From assembly GCF_900110925.1 (NCBI RefSeq), contig NZ_FOFP01000006.1:1-49165 (forward strand): a DNA stretch of 49,165 bases. Reading direction: 5' to 3'. Origin of the DNA: Pseudomonas cuatrocienegasensis (GTDB lineage Bacteria > Pseudomonadota > Gammaproteobacteria > Pseudomonadales > Pseudomonadaceae). A program made the position numbers and the translations under genes. This document shows, in pieces, positions 7,179 through 16,448 of this stretch (its first letter is position 1; each line of letters starts with the position of its first letter). The notes under the pieces were generated by a model, which did no database searches, was not told the origin of the DNA, and worked only from the letters and a program-made list of their open reading frames with translations.

Positions 7179-7937
7179 CTACAGCAACTGCCCGCCCGAA
7201 ATATCAAAAGTCGTCCCGTTAGCCCAGGCCATGTCATCGGACAGGATGGCGGCAACCGCACTGCCTATATCGTCTGGCAGACCGACACGGCCCAGCGCGA
7301 TGCCCTGTGCCACATAGGCGTTCACATCCTTGTTATCGCGCACTGCACCCCCGCCGAAATCGGTTGCGATGGCACCCGGGGCAATCGCATTCACTCGAAT
7401 TTGGCGCGCACCAAGCTCCACGGCCATGAACCGGGTCAGCACCTCGACTGCGGCCTTCACTGCGGCATAAATGCTGTACCCAGGCAGAGTAAAACGCACG
7501 AAGCCAGAGGAAACGTTGAGGATGCGACCGCCATCTTCTACGAGCGGCAACAGCTTCTGAGTCAGGAAAATCGGCCCGCGAAGGTGGGTGTCGACCAGTG
7601 AGGCAAACTGTTCCTCGGTCGCGTCAGTAAAGTTCGCAAAGAGGCCATTGCCGGCATTGTTGACGAGGATGTCGAAGCGCTCGCGGCCGAAGGTGGTCTT
7701 CAGCGTATCAGTCAGTGCGTTTGAAAAAGCCGGATAGCTGGCAGTATCGGTGATGTCGAGCGGTAGCATCGCGGCCTTGCCGCCCTGTGCTTCGATCTCC
7801 TGCTTCAGCGATTCGGCTTCTGCCACGCCGCTGCGATAGGTGCCGATGATGTGGACACCGCGCTTGGCGAGGTGAAGCGCCATGTTGCGGCCAAGGCCAC
7901 GGCTGGCGCCAGTGATGAGTGCGATCTGATTGGTCAT
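7179..7937 (-). CDS. Short-chain dehydrogenase/reductase
   Basis: This is a complete 252-residue classical SDR. It has the cofactor loop TGASRGLG (9-16), NNAG near residue 90, the catalytic serine in NVSSG with YAAVK supplying tyrosine and lysine, and the C-terminal ISGGQLL common in the family. It is the intact relative of the two broken SDR copies at 19056 and 34582. It is divergent from the AraC-type gene at 8095 and upstream of the GST gene, suggesting an aldehyde- or electrophile-detoxifying unit. Substrate unknown. Confidence 0.9.
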   Translation of the reverse strand: MTNQIALITGASRGLGRNMALHLAKRGVHIIGTYRSGVAEAESLKQEIEAQGGKAAMLPLDITDTASYPAFSNALTDTLKTTFGRERFDILVNNAGNGLFANFTDATEEQFASLVDTHLRGPIFLTQKLLPLVEDGGRILNVSSGFVRFTLPGYSIYAAVKAAVEVLTRFMAVELGARQIRVNAIAPGAIATDFGGGAVRDNKDVNAYVAQGIALGRVGLPDDIGSAVAAILSDDMAWANGTTFDISGGQLL

Positions 7938-8094
7938 GGGCTGTCTCTACTAGGTTAGGTGCGCTTTTGGGCGCTTTCTTGACCTGCCCAAGATAGGCAA
8001 AGACCGGTTTTTAACCCACGCCCAATAGGCTCAATTCCTTGCCTGATTGTCTCAACCACCTTGCGTGGTGACAGGTCGTGGGCATAATCGGCCC

Positions 8095-8994
8095 ATGAAC
8101 AACGATCTTGCACCGCATCTTGATATAGCCCTGCGCCACGCGCAGCCGGGGCTGACCCCCACACGGATCCCGCGCGTGGATATCTGCGTGGGACAAGGTT
8201 CTACAGACAAGGCGCCATGTCTGTATCGCTCGATGATCTGCTTCATCCTGCAAGGCTCGAAGCGCGTTTCGATTAACGAAAATCTTCTGAGCTATGACAG
8301 CGAACACTATCTCGTGAGTGCCCTGGACCTGCCGTTGATCGGGCAGATTCTTGATGCTGAAGGGGGACAGCCCTACGTAGCGGTATCGCTCACTCTGGAT
8401 CCGGCCACACTGGCGGAGTTGGCAGCGACCATACCGCCTGTTCGCGAGAGCGAACAAAAGGGCATCGGCATCGCGATAAACCCAATGACCGCTCCGTTGC
8501 GCGACACATTACTGCGCTTGTTGTCGTTGCTCGACACGCCTGCCGATATCCCGGTTCTCGGTCCCATGGTCGAACGGGAATTGCTCTATCGTCTCCTGCA
8601 GGGGCCACAGGGAAGGCTACTGCGGCAGATTGCTCAACCTGAGGGAGCCCTGGGTAGCATCCGGCGGGCCGTTGCCTGGATCAGAGACAATTACAACACC
8701 CGACTGCGCATTGAAGCATTGTGCAACGCAAGCGGCATGAGCCGCGCGAGCCTGCATCGGCATTTTTTGTCAATGACTGGCCTCAGCCCTATCCAGTATC
8801 AGAAACAACTCAGATTGCAGGAAGCTCGCCAGCTTTTGCTTGCCGGTGAACATCGCGCATCTGACGTGGCATTCGCCGTCGGTTATGAAAGCGCATCACA
8901 GTTCAGCCGCGAATATCTACGGCAATTCGGCACATCGCCTGCGCGCGACGTGCGTGAGATACGGCAGGCAATCGGTACTCCATCTAGGGCCTAA
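8095..8994 (+). CDS. AraC-family regulator with AraC_N-type sensor domain
   Basis: The 299-residue protein has an N-terminal effector domain of the AraC_N family (CLYRSMICFILQGSKRV). The C-terminal pair of helix-turn-helix motifs reads RIEALCNASGMSRASLHRHF and ASDVAFAVGYESASQFSREY. Regulators of this type often control neighbouring reductases (YqhC with yqhD is a known example). It is transcribed divergently from the SDR-GST pair across about 157 bp. Start ATG 8095 is preferred to a TTG at 8047, which lacks a ribosome binding site. Confidence 0.88.
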   Translation: MNNDLAPHLDIALRHAQPGLTPTRIPRVDICVGQGSTDKAPCLYRSMICFILQGSKRVSINENLLSYDSEHYLVSALDLPLIGQILDAEGGQPYVAVSLTLDPATLAELAATIPPVRESEQKGIGIAINPMTAPLRDTLLRLLSLLDTPADIPVLGPMVERELLYRLLQGPQGRLLRQIAQPEGALGSIRRAVAWIRDNYNTRLRIEALCNASGMSRASLHRHFLSMTGLSPIQYQKQLRLQEARQLLLAGEHRASDVAFAVGYESASQFSREYLRQFGTSPARDVREIRQAIGTPSRA

Positions 8995-9034
8995 ACGGTA
9001 GTTTGGGGTTACGCGAACCTCACTGCACCCCAGC

Positions 9035-9053
9035 GGCTAAGTGCCTTTTAGCC
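9035..9053. terminator. Small hairpin between convergent genes
   Basis: GGCTAA (9035-9040) and TTAGCC (9048-9053) pair around a 7-base loop in the short gap between the AraC gene and the convergent Lrp gene. There is no strong T-run, so the terminator role is tentative. Confidence 0.35.
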
Positions 9054-9070
9054 TGATAATAGACAGGTAA

Positions 9071-9568
9071 TTAATCCAGTATCGGTGACGGGCCTCTTTC
9101 AAGATAGGTAGAGAGCGCAATACTGCTACGCGTCGCCTCAATACCTTCTATTCCATGAATAATGGCGAGTAACTCCTCCAGGGTTTGAGTATCTCGAGTG
9201 CGTACCTTGAGCAAGACAGCATTCTCGCCGGTCACGGTGTGGATCTCTTCAATTTCAGGCAAGTCGACCAACTGTACAAGTTGCCGCGTTTTTGCCCAGC
9301 TTTTCGTGTCTACATTAATGAATGCAAGGAGAGGCCTGCCAAGCTTGGCGCCGTCGAGTGAAGCAACAGTCGCCTTTATGATGCCGTGCTGCTTAAGGCG
9401 TTTCACGCGTTCATGCACAGCCGGACCTGATAGATGAACCAATTCGCCCAAGACGGCATAGCTAAGCGTCGCATCTACTGCCAGATGGCCTAATAATTTT
9501 CGGTCAATCCCGTCCAACAAGGTGCTTTTGGGCGCACTTCTCTTAATCAGGTTCGATTCTTCACTCAT
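9071..9568 (-). CDS. Lrp/AsnC-family transcriptional regulator
   Basis: The 165-residue protein has an N-terminal helix-turn-helix (LLDGIDRKLLGHLAVDATLSYAVLGELVHLSGPAVHERVKRL, reported as residues about 17-60). A C-terminal RAM-type ligand-binding domain carries DLPEIEEIHTVTGENAVLLKV. It is divergent from the MFS exporter at 9648 with about 80 bp between starts, so control of an amino-acid or metabolite exporter is a reasonable inference. Base composition is AT-richer than the flanks, as for the next two genes. Confidence 0.9.
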   Translation of the reverse strand: MSEESNLIKRSAPKSTLLDGIDRKLLGHLAVDATLSYAVLGELVHLSGPAVHERVKRLKQHGIIKATVASLDGAKLGRPLLAFINVDTKSWAKTRQLVQLVDLPEIEEIHTVTGENAVLLKVRTRDTQTLEELLAIIHGIEGIEATRSSIALSTYLERGPSPILD

Positions 9569-9647
9569 TTTTTAAGTATCTCGTTTTCGCCAAATGTAGT
9601 TCGGTATATTCAAGTTCCTTTTGTACGTCACTCCGAGGTTCGTTGCA

Positions 9648-10811
9648 ATGAAAGTGGCATCTCACTCAGCAGCTAGCGCGCCGATAAACGTTACATTGCT
9701 AATGTGCTCGGTCGCTATTGTGGGATCGAATGGCTTGCTTTTGAGCCCAATTCTTTCTGATGTGGCATCTTCTCTGGTTGCCCCCCTTAATTCAGCGGCG
9801 ATTGCAATGTCATCTTACGGCGCAGGCACCGCTCTTTCAGCATTGTTTCTGGCGCCTCTAATTGATCGTCATGGTGCATCCTGGGCTTTAAAAACTGGCT
9901 TGATAGCCCTTATCCTTTCGTTGTTTGGCAGCTCTTTGGCCGTCTCTGTGACGATGTTGATCGTCTTTCAGGCATTCGCCGGGGTAGGTGCTGGTCTGGT
10001 TCTGCCATCTGCCTACGCACTTGCAACTAAATCTACTTCCCCGGAATTTGCTTCTCAGGCCTTGGGAAAGGTACTCATAGGCTGGTCACTTTCGCTCGTC
10101 GCGGGAGTTCCACTTTCAGCATTGGTTACGGAGTACGCAGGGTGGCGAGTTGCCTACCTCTGTTTAGCAGTTTCGGCAACGTTCATATTCGGCTGTTTAC
10201 CTTGGTCATCGCTGTATCCCAATAGAAATAAAAATACCGCTAGCTGGTCAACCCCATTGCGTGCACTAAAAGAAACTGGCGTACGCCCTCTTTTGACTAT
10301 AGGTCTGGCGTTTACCAGTTCGTTCTACGGCACCTATGCATTTGTGGTACAGGAAACACATCAAGTGCTGCAGACTTCAACAGCACAAGCAGGCATTGTT
10401 GTACTGATGTTCGGGCTCGGTTTTGCAGGTGCCTCAATAGCGAATCGATGGGTTGACCAGGTCGGACCCAAGAAAGTCTTACCATGGCTGCTGCTGATTA
10501 ATGCGGTTATTTTCGTGTGCATGGCCCTCACTATGACCTCGTGGCTGGCATTCCTTGCGGTGGCCTTCTGCTGGGGTTTTGCTAATCATCTGACGCTTAA
10601 CTCGCTTGTGCTGCTGTTATCGCAATCCAGTGAAAAACAACGTGGCGCGATACTTGGATTAAACAGTGCAACAACCTATGTTGGGCTGACCACAGGAACT
10701 GTTGTCGCGAGTCTCATTTACCCCGCAGCCGGCTTCAGACTCATCCTCGCCATTGCAGCAACGACACAGATAGCGGCCGCCCTATTAGCTTTTTACCGGA
10801 TTAAAACCTAG
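9648..10811 (+). CDS. Major facilitator superfamily transporter
   Basis: This 387-residue membrane protein has about 12 hydrophobic segments in two halves. The first half contains the loop-type motif APLIDRHGASWAL, and GWSLSLVAGVPLSALVTEYAGWR resembles the proline/glycine motif of drug/proton antiporters. It is probably an inner-membrane exporter controlled by the divergent Lrp-type regulator. Start ATG 9648 (GAGG about 11 bp upstream) is preferred to a TTG at 9621. Substrate cannot be told. The gene is AT-richer than most of the window. Confidence 0.85.
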   Translation: MKVASHSAASAPINVTLLMCSVAIVGSNGLLLSPILSDVASSLVAPLNSAAIAMSSYGAGTALSALFLAPLIDRHGASWALKTGLIALILSLFGSSLAVSVTMLIVFQAFAGVGAGLVLPSAYALATKSTSPEFASQALGKVLIGWSLSLVAGVPLSALVTEYAGWRVAYLCLAVSATFIFGCLPWSSLYPNRNKNTASWSTPLRALKETGVRPLLTIGLAFTSSFYGTYAFVVQETHQVLQTSTAQAGIVVLMFGLGFAGASIANRWVDQVGPKKVLPWLLLINAVIFVCMALTMTSWLAFLAVAFCWGFANHLTLNSLVLLLSQSSEKQRGAILGLNSATTYVGLTTGTVVASLIYPAAGFRLILAIAATTQIAAALLAFYRIKT

Positions 10812-10912
10812 CAGTTACTGAAAGCGGAAGAAACAGGAAGGTATATTGACCGAACGCTTACTCAAAAAAGGCCTAATCCCCAGATAGTTAAAAGTAATTT
10901 CTAGCATGGTCT

Positions 10913-11623
10913 TTAACCCGGCGGGCTTAGTGAAGAAAATCCTCTTGCCCCAGCCGCAGAGTTCAACCAAAGTAGAATTGCTGCGAGACAAGCGGCTGCT
11001 ATCAACATAAGCCACATGATGACCAACAGAGTGAATGTAACGCTGTTGTTTAACTCACGGAAAATGCCGAAGGCAAAAGCTGTGTACCAAGACACCGCTG
11101 AAACTGCACCTGATGCGATAAATAAGGTGGCTCTCCTGCGGGAGACGCCAAACAGCAGGGGGCGACTCAAGTCGCGTAATACTTTTGGCAATACAAAAGC
11201 GTGGATGATTACTCCATTGATCGTCAGGACGATAACCACCAATACCTTCGCCCAGAGCTTGGGGTTTTCAAGCTTTTCCGGTGACTCCATCGCGTAAAGG
11301 GCAAGGAAACCAAGACCTGAAAGCCACAGCAGGCATAGTCCAGTAGCGACCACGCTGCTGATAAAGTGAAAGGTGCGTCCGATTTCAACTGGAAGGCTCC
11401 CCCTGCGCATCCAACGCAAAATCCAGAGGTCTAGCATCGTCGCCCCACCGAGACCGAAGCACATACCAAGCAGGTGTATGCCTACAAGGAATGTCAGAAC
11501 CTTTAACGGTGGGAGTGGATCAGGCAATGGAAGGTAAATCGCAAGGGTGTCCGCGAATAAGTAGCCACTGCTGCAGAGCATAAGCAGGCCGCTAAAAATC
11601 ATGAAAGACGTTCGCATATTCAT
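10913..11623 (-). CDS. Integral membrane protein of unknown function
   Basis: The 236-residue product has about six long hydrophobic segments separated by short basic loops (for example LWILRWMRRGSLPVEIGRTF and LPKVLRDLSRPLLFGVSRRR). It has a conserved-looking phrase FLVGIHLLGMCFGLGGATMLD. No enzyme motif is seen and the family is not recognised. Start ATG 11623 is supported by GAGG 8 bp upstream; a longer frame to 11671 has no such site. It is convergent with the MFS gene and shares its AT-richer composition, so it may have arrived with it. Confidence 0.7.
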   Translation of the reverse strand: MNMRTSFMIFSGLLMLCSSGYLFADTLAIYLPLPDPLPPLKVLTFLVGIHLLGMCFGLGGATMLDLWILRWMRRGSLPVEIGRTFHFISSVVATGLCLLWLSGLGFLALYAMESPEKLENPKLWAKVLVVIVLTINGVIIHAFVLPKVLRDLSRPLLFGVSRRRATLFIASGAVSAVSWYTAFAFGIFRELNNSVTFTLLVIMWLMLIAAACLAAILLWLNSAAGARGFSSLSPPG

Positions 11624-11924
11624 TTTTACAACCTCACCCAACGCCATTATATTTACGCAGGCACAGCTCATCTAATGGAAATAATTCCTTTAAATCCGCA
11701 GCATATTTGATGCAAGTAGCCTCCCGAGAGGCAAGTTAGACCTTGCCCCAGCATTTACGCTAATAAGCCGACTGCTATCTGCATCACTGCTGCACTTGAC
11801 AGAGTGCGTTTAAACCAGCCACGGAAAATGGACAGATCTAAACACCACCTGCGTTTTTAGAGATGTCCAAATGAAGCTAACGACGATAGGCTCATATCAA
11901 CAAGTTGCGCGGGCAGGCTGCTAC
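11624..11924. other. Intergenic stretch without recognisable features
   Basis: About 300 bp between the membrane protein and the aldo/keto reductase. No gene, clear terminator or repeat was recognised here. Confidence 0.4.
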
Positions 11925-13109
11925 TCAAGAAGGGACCGGTGCTTGAGCATCAATCAAACTCTGGCTTTTCAGCTCATCCCAAAAGGCTGCCGGAATACCG
12001 ACCTTCATCGCCTGGACATTGGAAACTATCTGCCCCGGCGAACGCGCACCCGGAATGATCGCCGATACTTGCGGATGTGCCGCTGCGAACTGTAAGGCGG
12101 CGGTATGGATGTCGATACCATGTCGGCTGGCAACCGCCATGATCTGCGCCCTCTTTTCTACCGCCCCGGCAGGTAGATCCAGGCTGAAGTTGTATCGGCT
12201 GCGCCCGCCCAGAAACCCATCATTCAGTGGTGTGCCAACCACGACGCTGGTGCCTTTGTCTTTCAGCGCGGGAAAGGTATTGCGCAATGCATCGCCGTGG
12301 TCCAGAAGGGAATACTGGCAGGCAAGCAACACAACGTCTGGAGTCGGGTCATCACTGGTCATTGCCTGAACCACCGCGTGCGGCGTGTTGACACCGAAGC
12401 CCCACGCCTTGATGAGGCCCTCCTCACGCATCTTTTCAAGCTCGACCATCGCCCCCGTGCGCGCAATTCGATACGCCGCTTCCCAGCCGCCTTCCAGTTC
12501 GGTGTTATCTGACGATATGTCATGAATAAAGACGATATCGATACGTGGCAGCCCCAGGCGTTGAAGACTGTCCTCCACGGATCGCCGCGCACCTGCTGCG
12601 GTGTAGTCATACCGGTAATTGAAGGGCGCGGGCGACTTCCAGATGGCATGATCCGCACGCGCGCCACCAGCAGCCGTCAGTACACGGCCGACCTTGGTGG
12701 AGACCATATAGGCGTCAGGATTCTTGCCGCGCAGAAAGCGGCCCAGGCGGTATTCGCTCAAGCCAAACCCATAGAACGGCGATGTATCGTAGAGCCTGAC
12801 ACCGGCGTCCCAGGCAGCCTGCAGAACCACTTGCGCCTGCTCGTCGCTGATCGGCGCGAAGATATTGCCGATCTGCGTCCCGCCCATACCGAAGCGTTGA
12901 GGCGTCATGTATCTCATCGTGTGCGAGGGCGAATTGACAGGCAGATCTGTGCGCACGATCCGCCCCTCCGTACGCATCACGCTTCCGCGCTCCGTCAAGG
13001 AGGACGGCACTGGGGGCGCAGCCAGCGAACTTGCGACGCTTGATGCGGGCAATAAAGCAGCCGCAACAGCGCCAACCGCCGAATAGGTAAGAAAATCTCG
13101 TCTGTCCAT
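11925..13109 (-). CDS. TAT-exported aldo/keto reductase
   Basis: The 394-residue protein begins with a twin-arginine signal (MDRRDFLTYSAVGAVAAALLP), so it is probably folded in the cytoplasm and exported. The barrel carries the expected catalytic features: aspartate and tyrosine in RLYDTSPFYGFGLSE, lysine in STKVGR, histidine in VFIHDIS. The D-threo-aldose dehydrogenase subgroup is the closest I recall. Start 13109 is preferred to ATG 13115 because AAAGGAA is well spaced from it. The gene is divergent from the AraC-type regulator at 13295. Confidence 0.85.
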   Translation of the reverse strand: MDRRDFLTYSAVGAVAAALLPASSVASSLAAPPVPSSLTERGSVMRTEGRIVRTDLPVNSPSHTMRYMTPQRFGMGGTQIGNIFAPISDEQAQVVLQAAWDAGVRLYDTSPFYGFGLSEYRLGRFLRGKNPDAYMVSTKVGRVLTAAGGARADHAIWKSPAPFNYRYDYTAAGARRSVEDSLQRLGLPRIDIVFIHDISSDNTELEGGWEAAYRIARTGAMVELEKMREEGLIKAWGFGVNTPHAVVQAMTSDDPTPDVVLLACQYSLLDHGDALRNTFPALKDKGTSVVVGTPLNDGFLGGRSRYNFSLDLPAGAVEKRAQIMAVASRHGIDIHTAALQFAAAHPQVSAIIPGARSPGQIVSNVQAMKVGIPAAFWDELKSQSLIDAQAPVPS

Positions 13110-13294
13110 CCACATTTCCTTTCTCGACTGAGGACTCACAGGCTTATCGGAGCCGGTATTCGTGCTAGAAATTAGAACAGCGGTGATTGGCCGGGTGACC
13201 CTAATGCGCCTTCTCTTTTGCACAATCCTGCCGGTACGCTTGTGCTGACCACGCACTCTCAGCAGACTCGAACAATCCGTTAACAGGGGCGCAT

Positions 13295-14278
13295 ATGATG
13301 ACGAGCGGTTCCTCCTCGCAGTTCGGTTTCGGCCATGTCCATTCCCTGACCTCAAGCGAACCTGCTCAGCCCAATGAGCGCCTCCAGGCACTGCGACGGC
13401 TTATCGAAAAAGTCACCCTGCAGATTGGCTCGAACGAGATGTGCACCACATCGATTCCAGGCCTGACCTTTTATCGAATGGTCGATCTGGGAACCCCCAC
13501 GTACTGCATTTATGAGCCCTGCGTGGCCATCATTCTGCAGGGCGCGAAGGAGATCACCTTCGGTGAGGAGGCCTGTGAGTTCGGCCAGGGGGCGTTTTTC
13601 GTCACCTCGGTGGATATCCCCACACTGGCTCGCGTTACCGCGGCTAGCGAGCAAACCCCTTATCTATCAGTCGTCCTGAAGCTCGATCTTTCCATGCTCA
13701 ACGAGGTGATCCAGACCCTGGAACCACCACGGCAGGAAACGGCTTCTCGAGCGCGGGGCTTCGCATCGGGTGCGGCGTCGGGTGAAATGCTCGACGCTTT
13801 CGCTCGACTCTCCACACTGATCGAACGGCCCCTTGAAGCAGGCCTGATGTCAGACCTGATCAAGCGGGAGATATGCGTTCGGCTACTGCTCAGTGGCGCG
13901 GGCCAGTGGTTGCGCAGCGTCACTCGCGATGGTTATCGAGATAAGGGCATCGTCAGAGCCATTGAATGGCTGAAACACCACTACGACAAACCACTGCACG
14001 TGGCTGATCTTGCCGAACGATCGGGAATGGCCAGCTCTACGCTGCATCACAACTTTCGCAAGCTGACAGGCACCAGCCCCGTTCAATATCAAAAATCCCT
14101 ACGACTGCAAGCCGCGCGCAGCCTGATGCTGACCGACAGGGTAGATGTGAACACAGCCGCGTTGCGGGTCGGCTACGAAAGCGTCGCCCAATTCAGCCGC
14201 GAATATGCCCGACGTTTCGGTGCGCCACCCTCAAGAGACATCAAGCAGGCACGGGAACAGGCTGGGGGGCTCGACTAG
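13295..14278 (+). CDS. AraC-family regulator with AraC_N-type sensor domain
   Basis: The 327-residue protein has a cupin-like N-terminal half (YCIYEPCVAIILQGAKEITFGEE) of the AraC_N type. Two C-terminal helix-turn-helix motifs follow (HVADLAERSGMASSTLHHNF; NTAALRVGYESVAQFSREYARRF). It is clearly paralogous to the regulator at 8095, and likewise sits divergent from an oxidoreductase, here the TAT aldo/keto reductase. ATG 13295 follows AGGGG at a suitable distance. Confidence 0.88.
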   Translation: MMTSGSSSQFGFGHVHSLTSSEPAQPNERLQALRRLIEKVTLQIGSNEMCTTSIPGLTFYRMVDLGTPTYCIYEPCVAIILQGAKEITFGEEACEFGQGAFFVTSVDIPTLARVTAASEQTPYLSVVLKLDLSMLNEVIQTLEPPRQETASRARGFASGAASGEMLDAFARLSTLIERPLEAGLMSDLIKREICVRLLLSGAGQWLRSVTRDGYRDKGIVRAIEWLKHHYDKPLHVADLAERSGMASSTLHHNFRKLTGTSPVQYQKSLRLQAARSLMLTDRVDVNTAALRVGYESVAQFSREYARRFGAPPSRDIKQAREQAGGLD

Positions 14279-14530
14279 ACCTGCTCTCGTTTACCGCCAA
14301 GCCATTGATTTATAAAAATCTTATCGTTTCGTGCCCATTAGCGTCATTGACACGGCCATTTCACTGATCCGCTAGGCAAGTAGTCTGTGTAGTCAGCTTT
14401 CGCGTCATCCTTCTGCTGCTAGTCCGTAGAAGCTCCGCCTCCAGCTGGGAGGCTTGACAGCTCTGGGATACTGAATGAGGCGCCGCGGCCAGCGCGGTGC
14501 ACTCCATCACGCAGCAAAGGAAGGTGCTCC

Positions 14531-15247
14531 ATGCACAATGAAGAACTCAAGGCCTTGTTCGACCAGCAAGCCGCCGGCTACGACAAGCAATGGGCGGGAA
14601 TGGCTTCACTTCGCGACGCCCTGTATTTGCTGCTTGACGCCCTCTTCGCCGGCCTGCCGGAAACTGCCCGGATACTTTGCGTCGGCGTGGGCACCGGTGC
14701 AGAACTGGCCCACTTGGCCGAGCGTTTCCCCGGCTGGTATTTCACCGCTGTAGATCCCTCGGGTGCCATGCTCGACATCTGTCGCCAGCGGGCAACACAG
14801 GGCGGTTTTCTCTCGCGTTGCAGTTTTCACCACGGTTACCTCGACACCCTGCCTGCCGAGCCCAGCCACGACGGCGCGACCTGTTTTCTGGTGTCTCATT
14901 TCTTGCTCGAGCCGCAGGCCCGCATCGCCTTATTCCACGAGATCGCCCGTCGGCTTGAGGTGGGTGGCGTACTGGCAAATGTCGATCTGGCCTCAGATGT
15001 CCAATCCCCTGCCTACGAGGTACTGCTACGTAGCTGGATGACGCTGATGTCCTCTGCCAGCGTGCCGCCGGATGTATTGGAACGGGCCCGTGCCGCCTAC
15101 GCCAGCGATGTGGCGATCCTGCCGCCGCAGCAGGTCGCAGACCTGATCAAGGAGGCCGGTTTCGAGGCGCCGGTGCAGTTCTTTCAGGCTGGGTTGATGC
15201 ATGGGTGGTTTGGCGCACGGAAGGCAGACATCAACCTGGGCAAGTAG
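14531..15247 (+). CDS. Class I SAM-dependent methyltransferase
   Basis: The 238-residue protein has the Rossmann methyltransferase fold. Motif I is ILCVGVGTGAE (about 48-58), the acidic end of strand 2 is FTAVDPSGAML, and a motif IV-like segment is ATCFLVSHFLLEP. The N-terminus (LFDQQAAGYDKQWAGM) is typical of small-molecule methyltransferases. AAGGAAGG precedes ATG 14531. It stands alone between AraC and LysR units; substrate unknown. Confidence 0.82.
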   Translation: MHNEELKALFDQQAAGYDKQWAGMASLRDALYLLLDALFAGLPETARILCVGVGTGAELAHLAERFPGWYFTAVDPSGAMLDICRQRATQGGFLSRCSFHHGYLDTLPAEPSHDGATCFLVSHFLLEPQARIALFHEIARRLEVGGVLANVDLASDVQSPAYEVLLRSWMTLMSSASVPPDVLERARAAYASDVAILPPQQVADLIKEAGFEAPVQFFQAGLMHGWFGARKADINLGK

Positions 15248-15460
15248 CCTGCACGGCGAGTTGGTTAACTCAAATTCGGATGCCTGAGGCTCTGAGGTAA
15301 GGCGCTGCCTGACTATGGCAAGGAGCGGCAACGCGATAGCAGCGCCACAGGAGCCGCAACTGACTCATTGAACCAGCCACTGCTCAGGCCCATCGCAAAC
15401 ATCCAGTCTTGGTTGCTTCTGGCAGGAAGCCGCCATCCACCGTCGCCAACTGCCAGCCGT

Positions 15461-16354
15461 CTATATCCGGTGATGCTCCAGCAAGAAGTCCACAAACATC
15501 CGCACCCGTGCTGGCATTGCCGAACCACCCACGAATACCGCGTGAATCGGCTCCCGGTCGCCGGGGTTCCAGGCGTCCAGCAGCGGCACCAGATCACCGC
15601 GCTGCAGGTCCTCGCTGACGCTGAACTCGCCGATACGGGCGATGCCGGCACCGACCCGGGCCAGCTGCGCCAATGCCTCACCGCTGCTGCATTCGATATT
15701 GCCGCTGACCTTGAGGGTAAAGCCGCTGCCGTCGCGCACGAACGGCCAGTTGGGTTCGGCACGGCGAAAGTTGAAGCGTAGGCAGTTGTGCCGCAGCAGG
15801 TCTTCCGGCTCCTGGGGAATGCCGTGGCGCTCTAGATACGCGGGCGACGCCACCACAACCTGGCCGGTGTCGCCGATCCTGCGCGCGGTCAGCGGGCTGT
15901 CGGGCAGATGGCCAAAGCGCACCGCCACGTCGGCCTGGCCGCCGAGAATATCGACCACTTCATCGCCCAGGGTCAGGTCGACGGTGATATTCGGGTAACG
16001 CGCGCTGAAGGCGGCGACCAAGGGAACGATGGCCAGCCGTCCATGACCCAGGGCGGCGCTTACGCGCAAGCGGCCCCTGGGCACGCCCTGGTCGGCGATA
16101 GCGTCTTCGACCTCAGCCATGTCGGCCAGAATACGCCGGGCGCCGCGCAGGTAAGCCTCGCCCTCGGCGGTAAAGGTGATCGCCCGGGTGGTGCGCAACA
16201 ACAGGCGGGTGCCGAGGCGTTGCTCGGTGCGCGCGATGATCCGACTCACCGCCGAGGGTGTCAGCCCCAATGCCCGCGCCGCGGCCGACAGGCTGCCTGC
16301 CTGCGCCACCGCGGCGAACACGCCCATTTCACCTGACCTGCCGTTAACGTCCAT
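15461..16354 (-). CDS. LysR-family regulator, divergent from an MFS exporter
   Basis: The 297-residue protein has a standard LysR helix-turn-helix (MGVFAAVAQAGSLSAAARALGLTPSAVSRII) and an effector domain ending FVDFLLEHHRI. It belongs to the CrgA-like branch (RGRLRVSAALGHGRLAIVP). Start 16354 is chosen because CGGAG lies 5 bp before it; the longer frame begins outside the conserved N-terminus. Only about 94 bp separate it from the MFS gene at 16449, so it very probably controls that exporter. Confidence 0.88.
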   Translation of the reverse strand: MDVNGRSGEMGVFAAVAQAGSLSAAARALGLTPSAVSRIIARTEQRLGTRLLLRTTRAITFTAEGEAYLRGARRILADMAEVEDAIADQGVPRGRLRVSAALGHGRLAIVPLVAAFSARYPNITVDLTLGDEVVDILGGQADVAVRFGHLPDSPLTARRIGDTGQVVVASPAYLERHGIPQEPEDLLRHNCLRFNFRRAEPNWPFVRDGSGFTLKVSGNIECSSGEALAQLARVGAGIARIGEFSVSEDLQRGDLVPLLDAWNPGDREPIHAVFVGGSAMPARVRMFVDFLLEHHRI

Positions 16355-16448
16355 TTGTGCTCCGAGCGCAAAGGTGCATGCCAGAAATGCCATCTACCGC
16401 CTTCGAAGGCTGGATCGTAGCATTCGCCGCATAGATAAGGAGCCTTCC

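Noticed and set aside
14431..14460. GCCTCC/GGAGGC hairpin before the methyltransferase as a riboswitch
   Set aside because: A single short stem without further structure or conserved motif is not enough.
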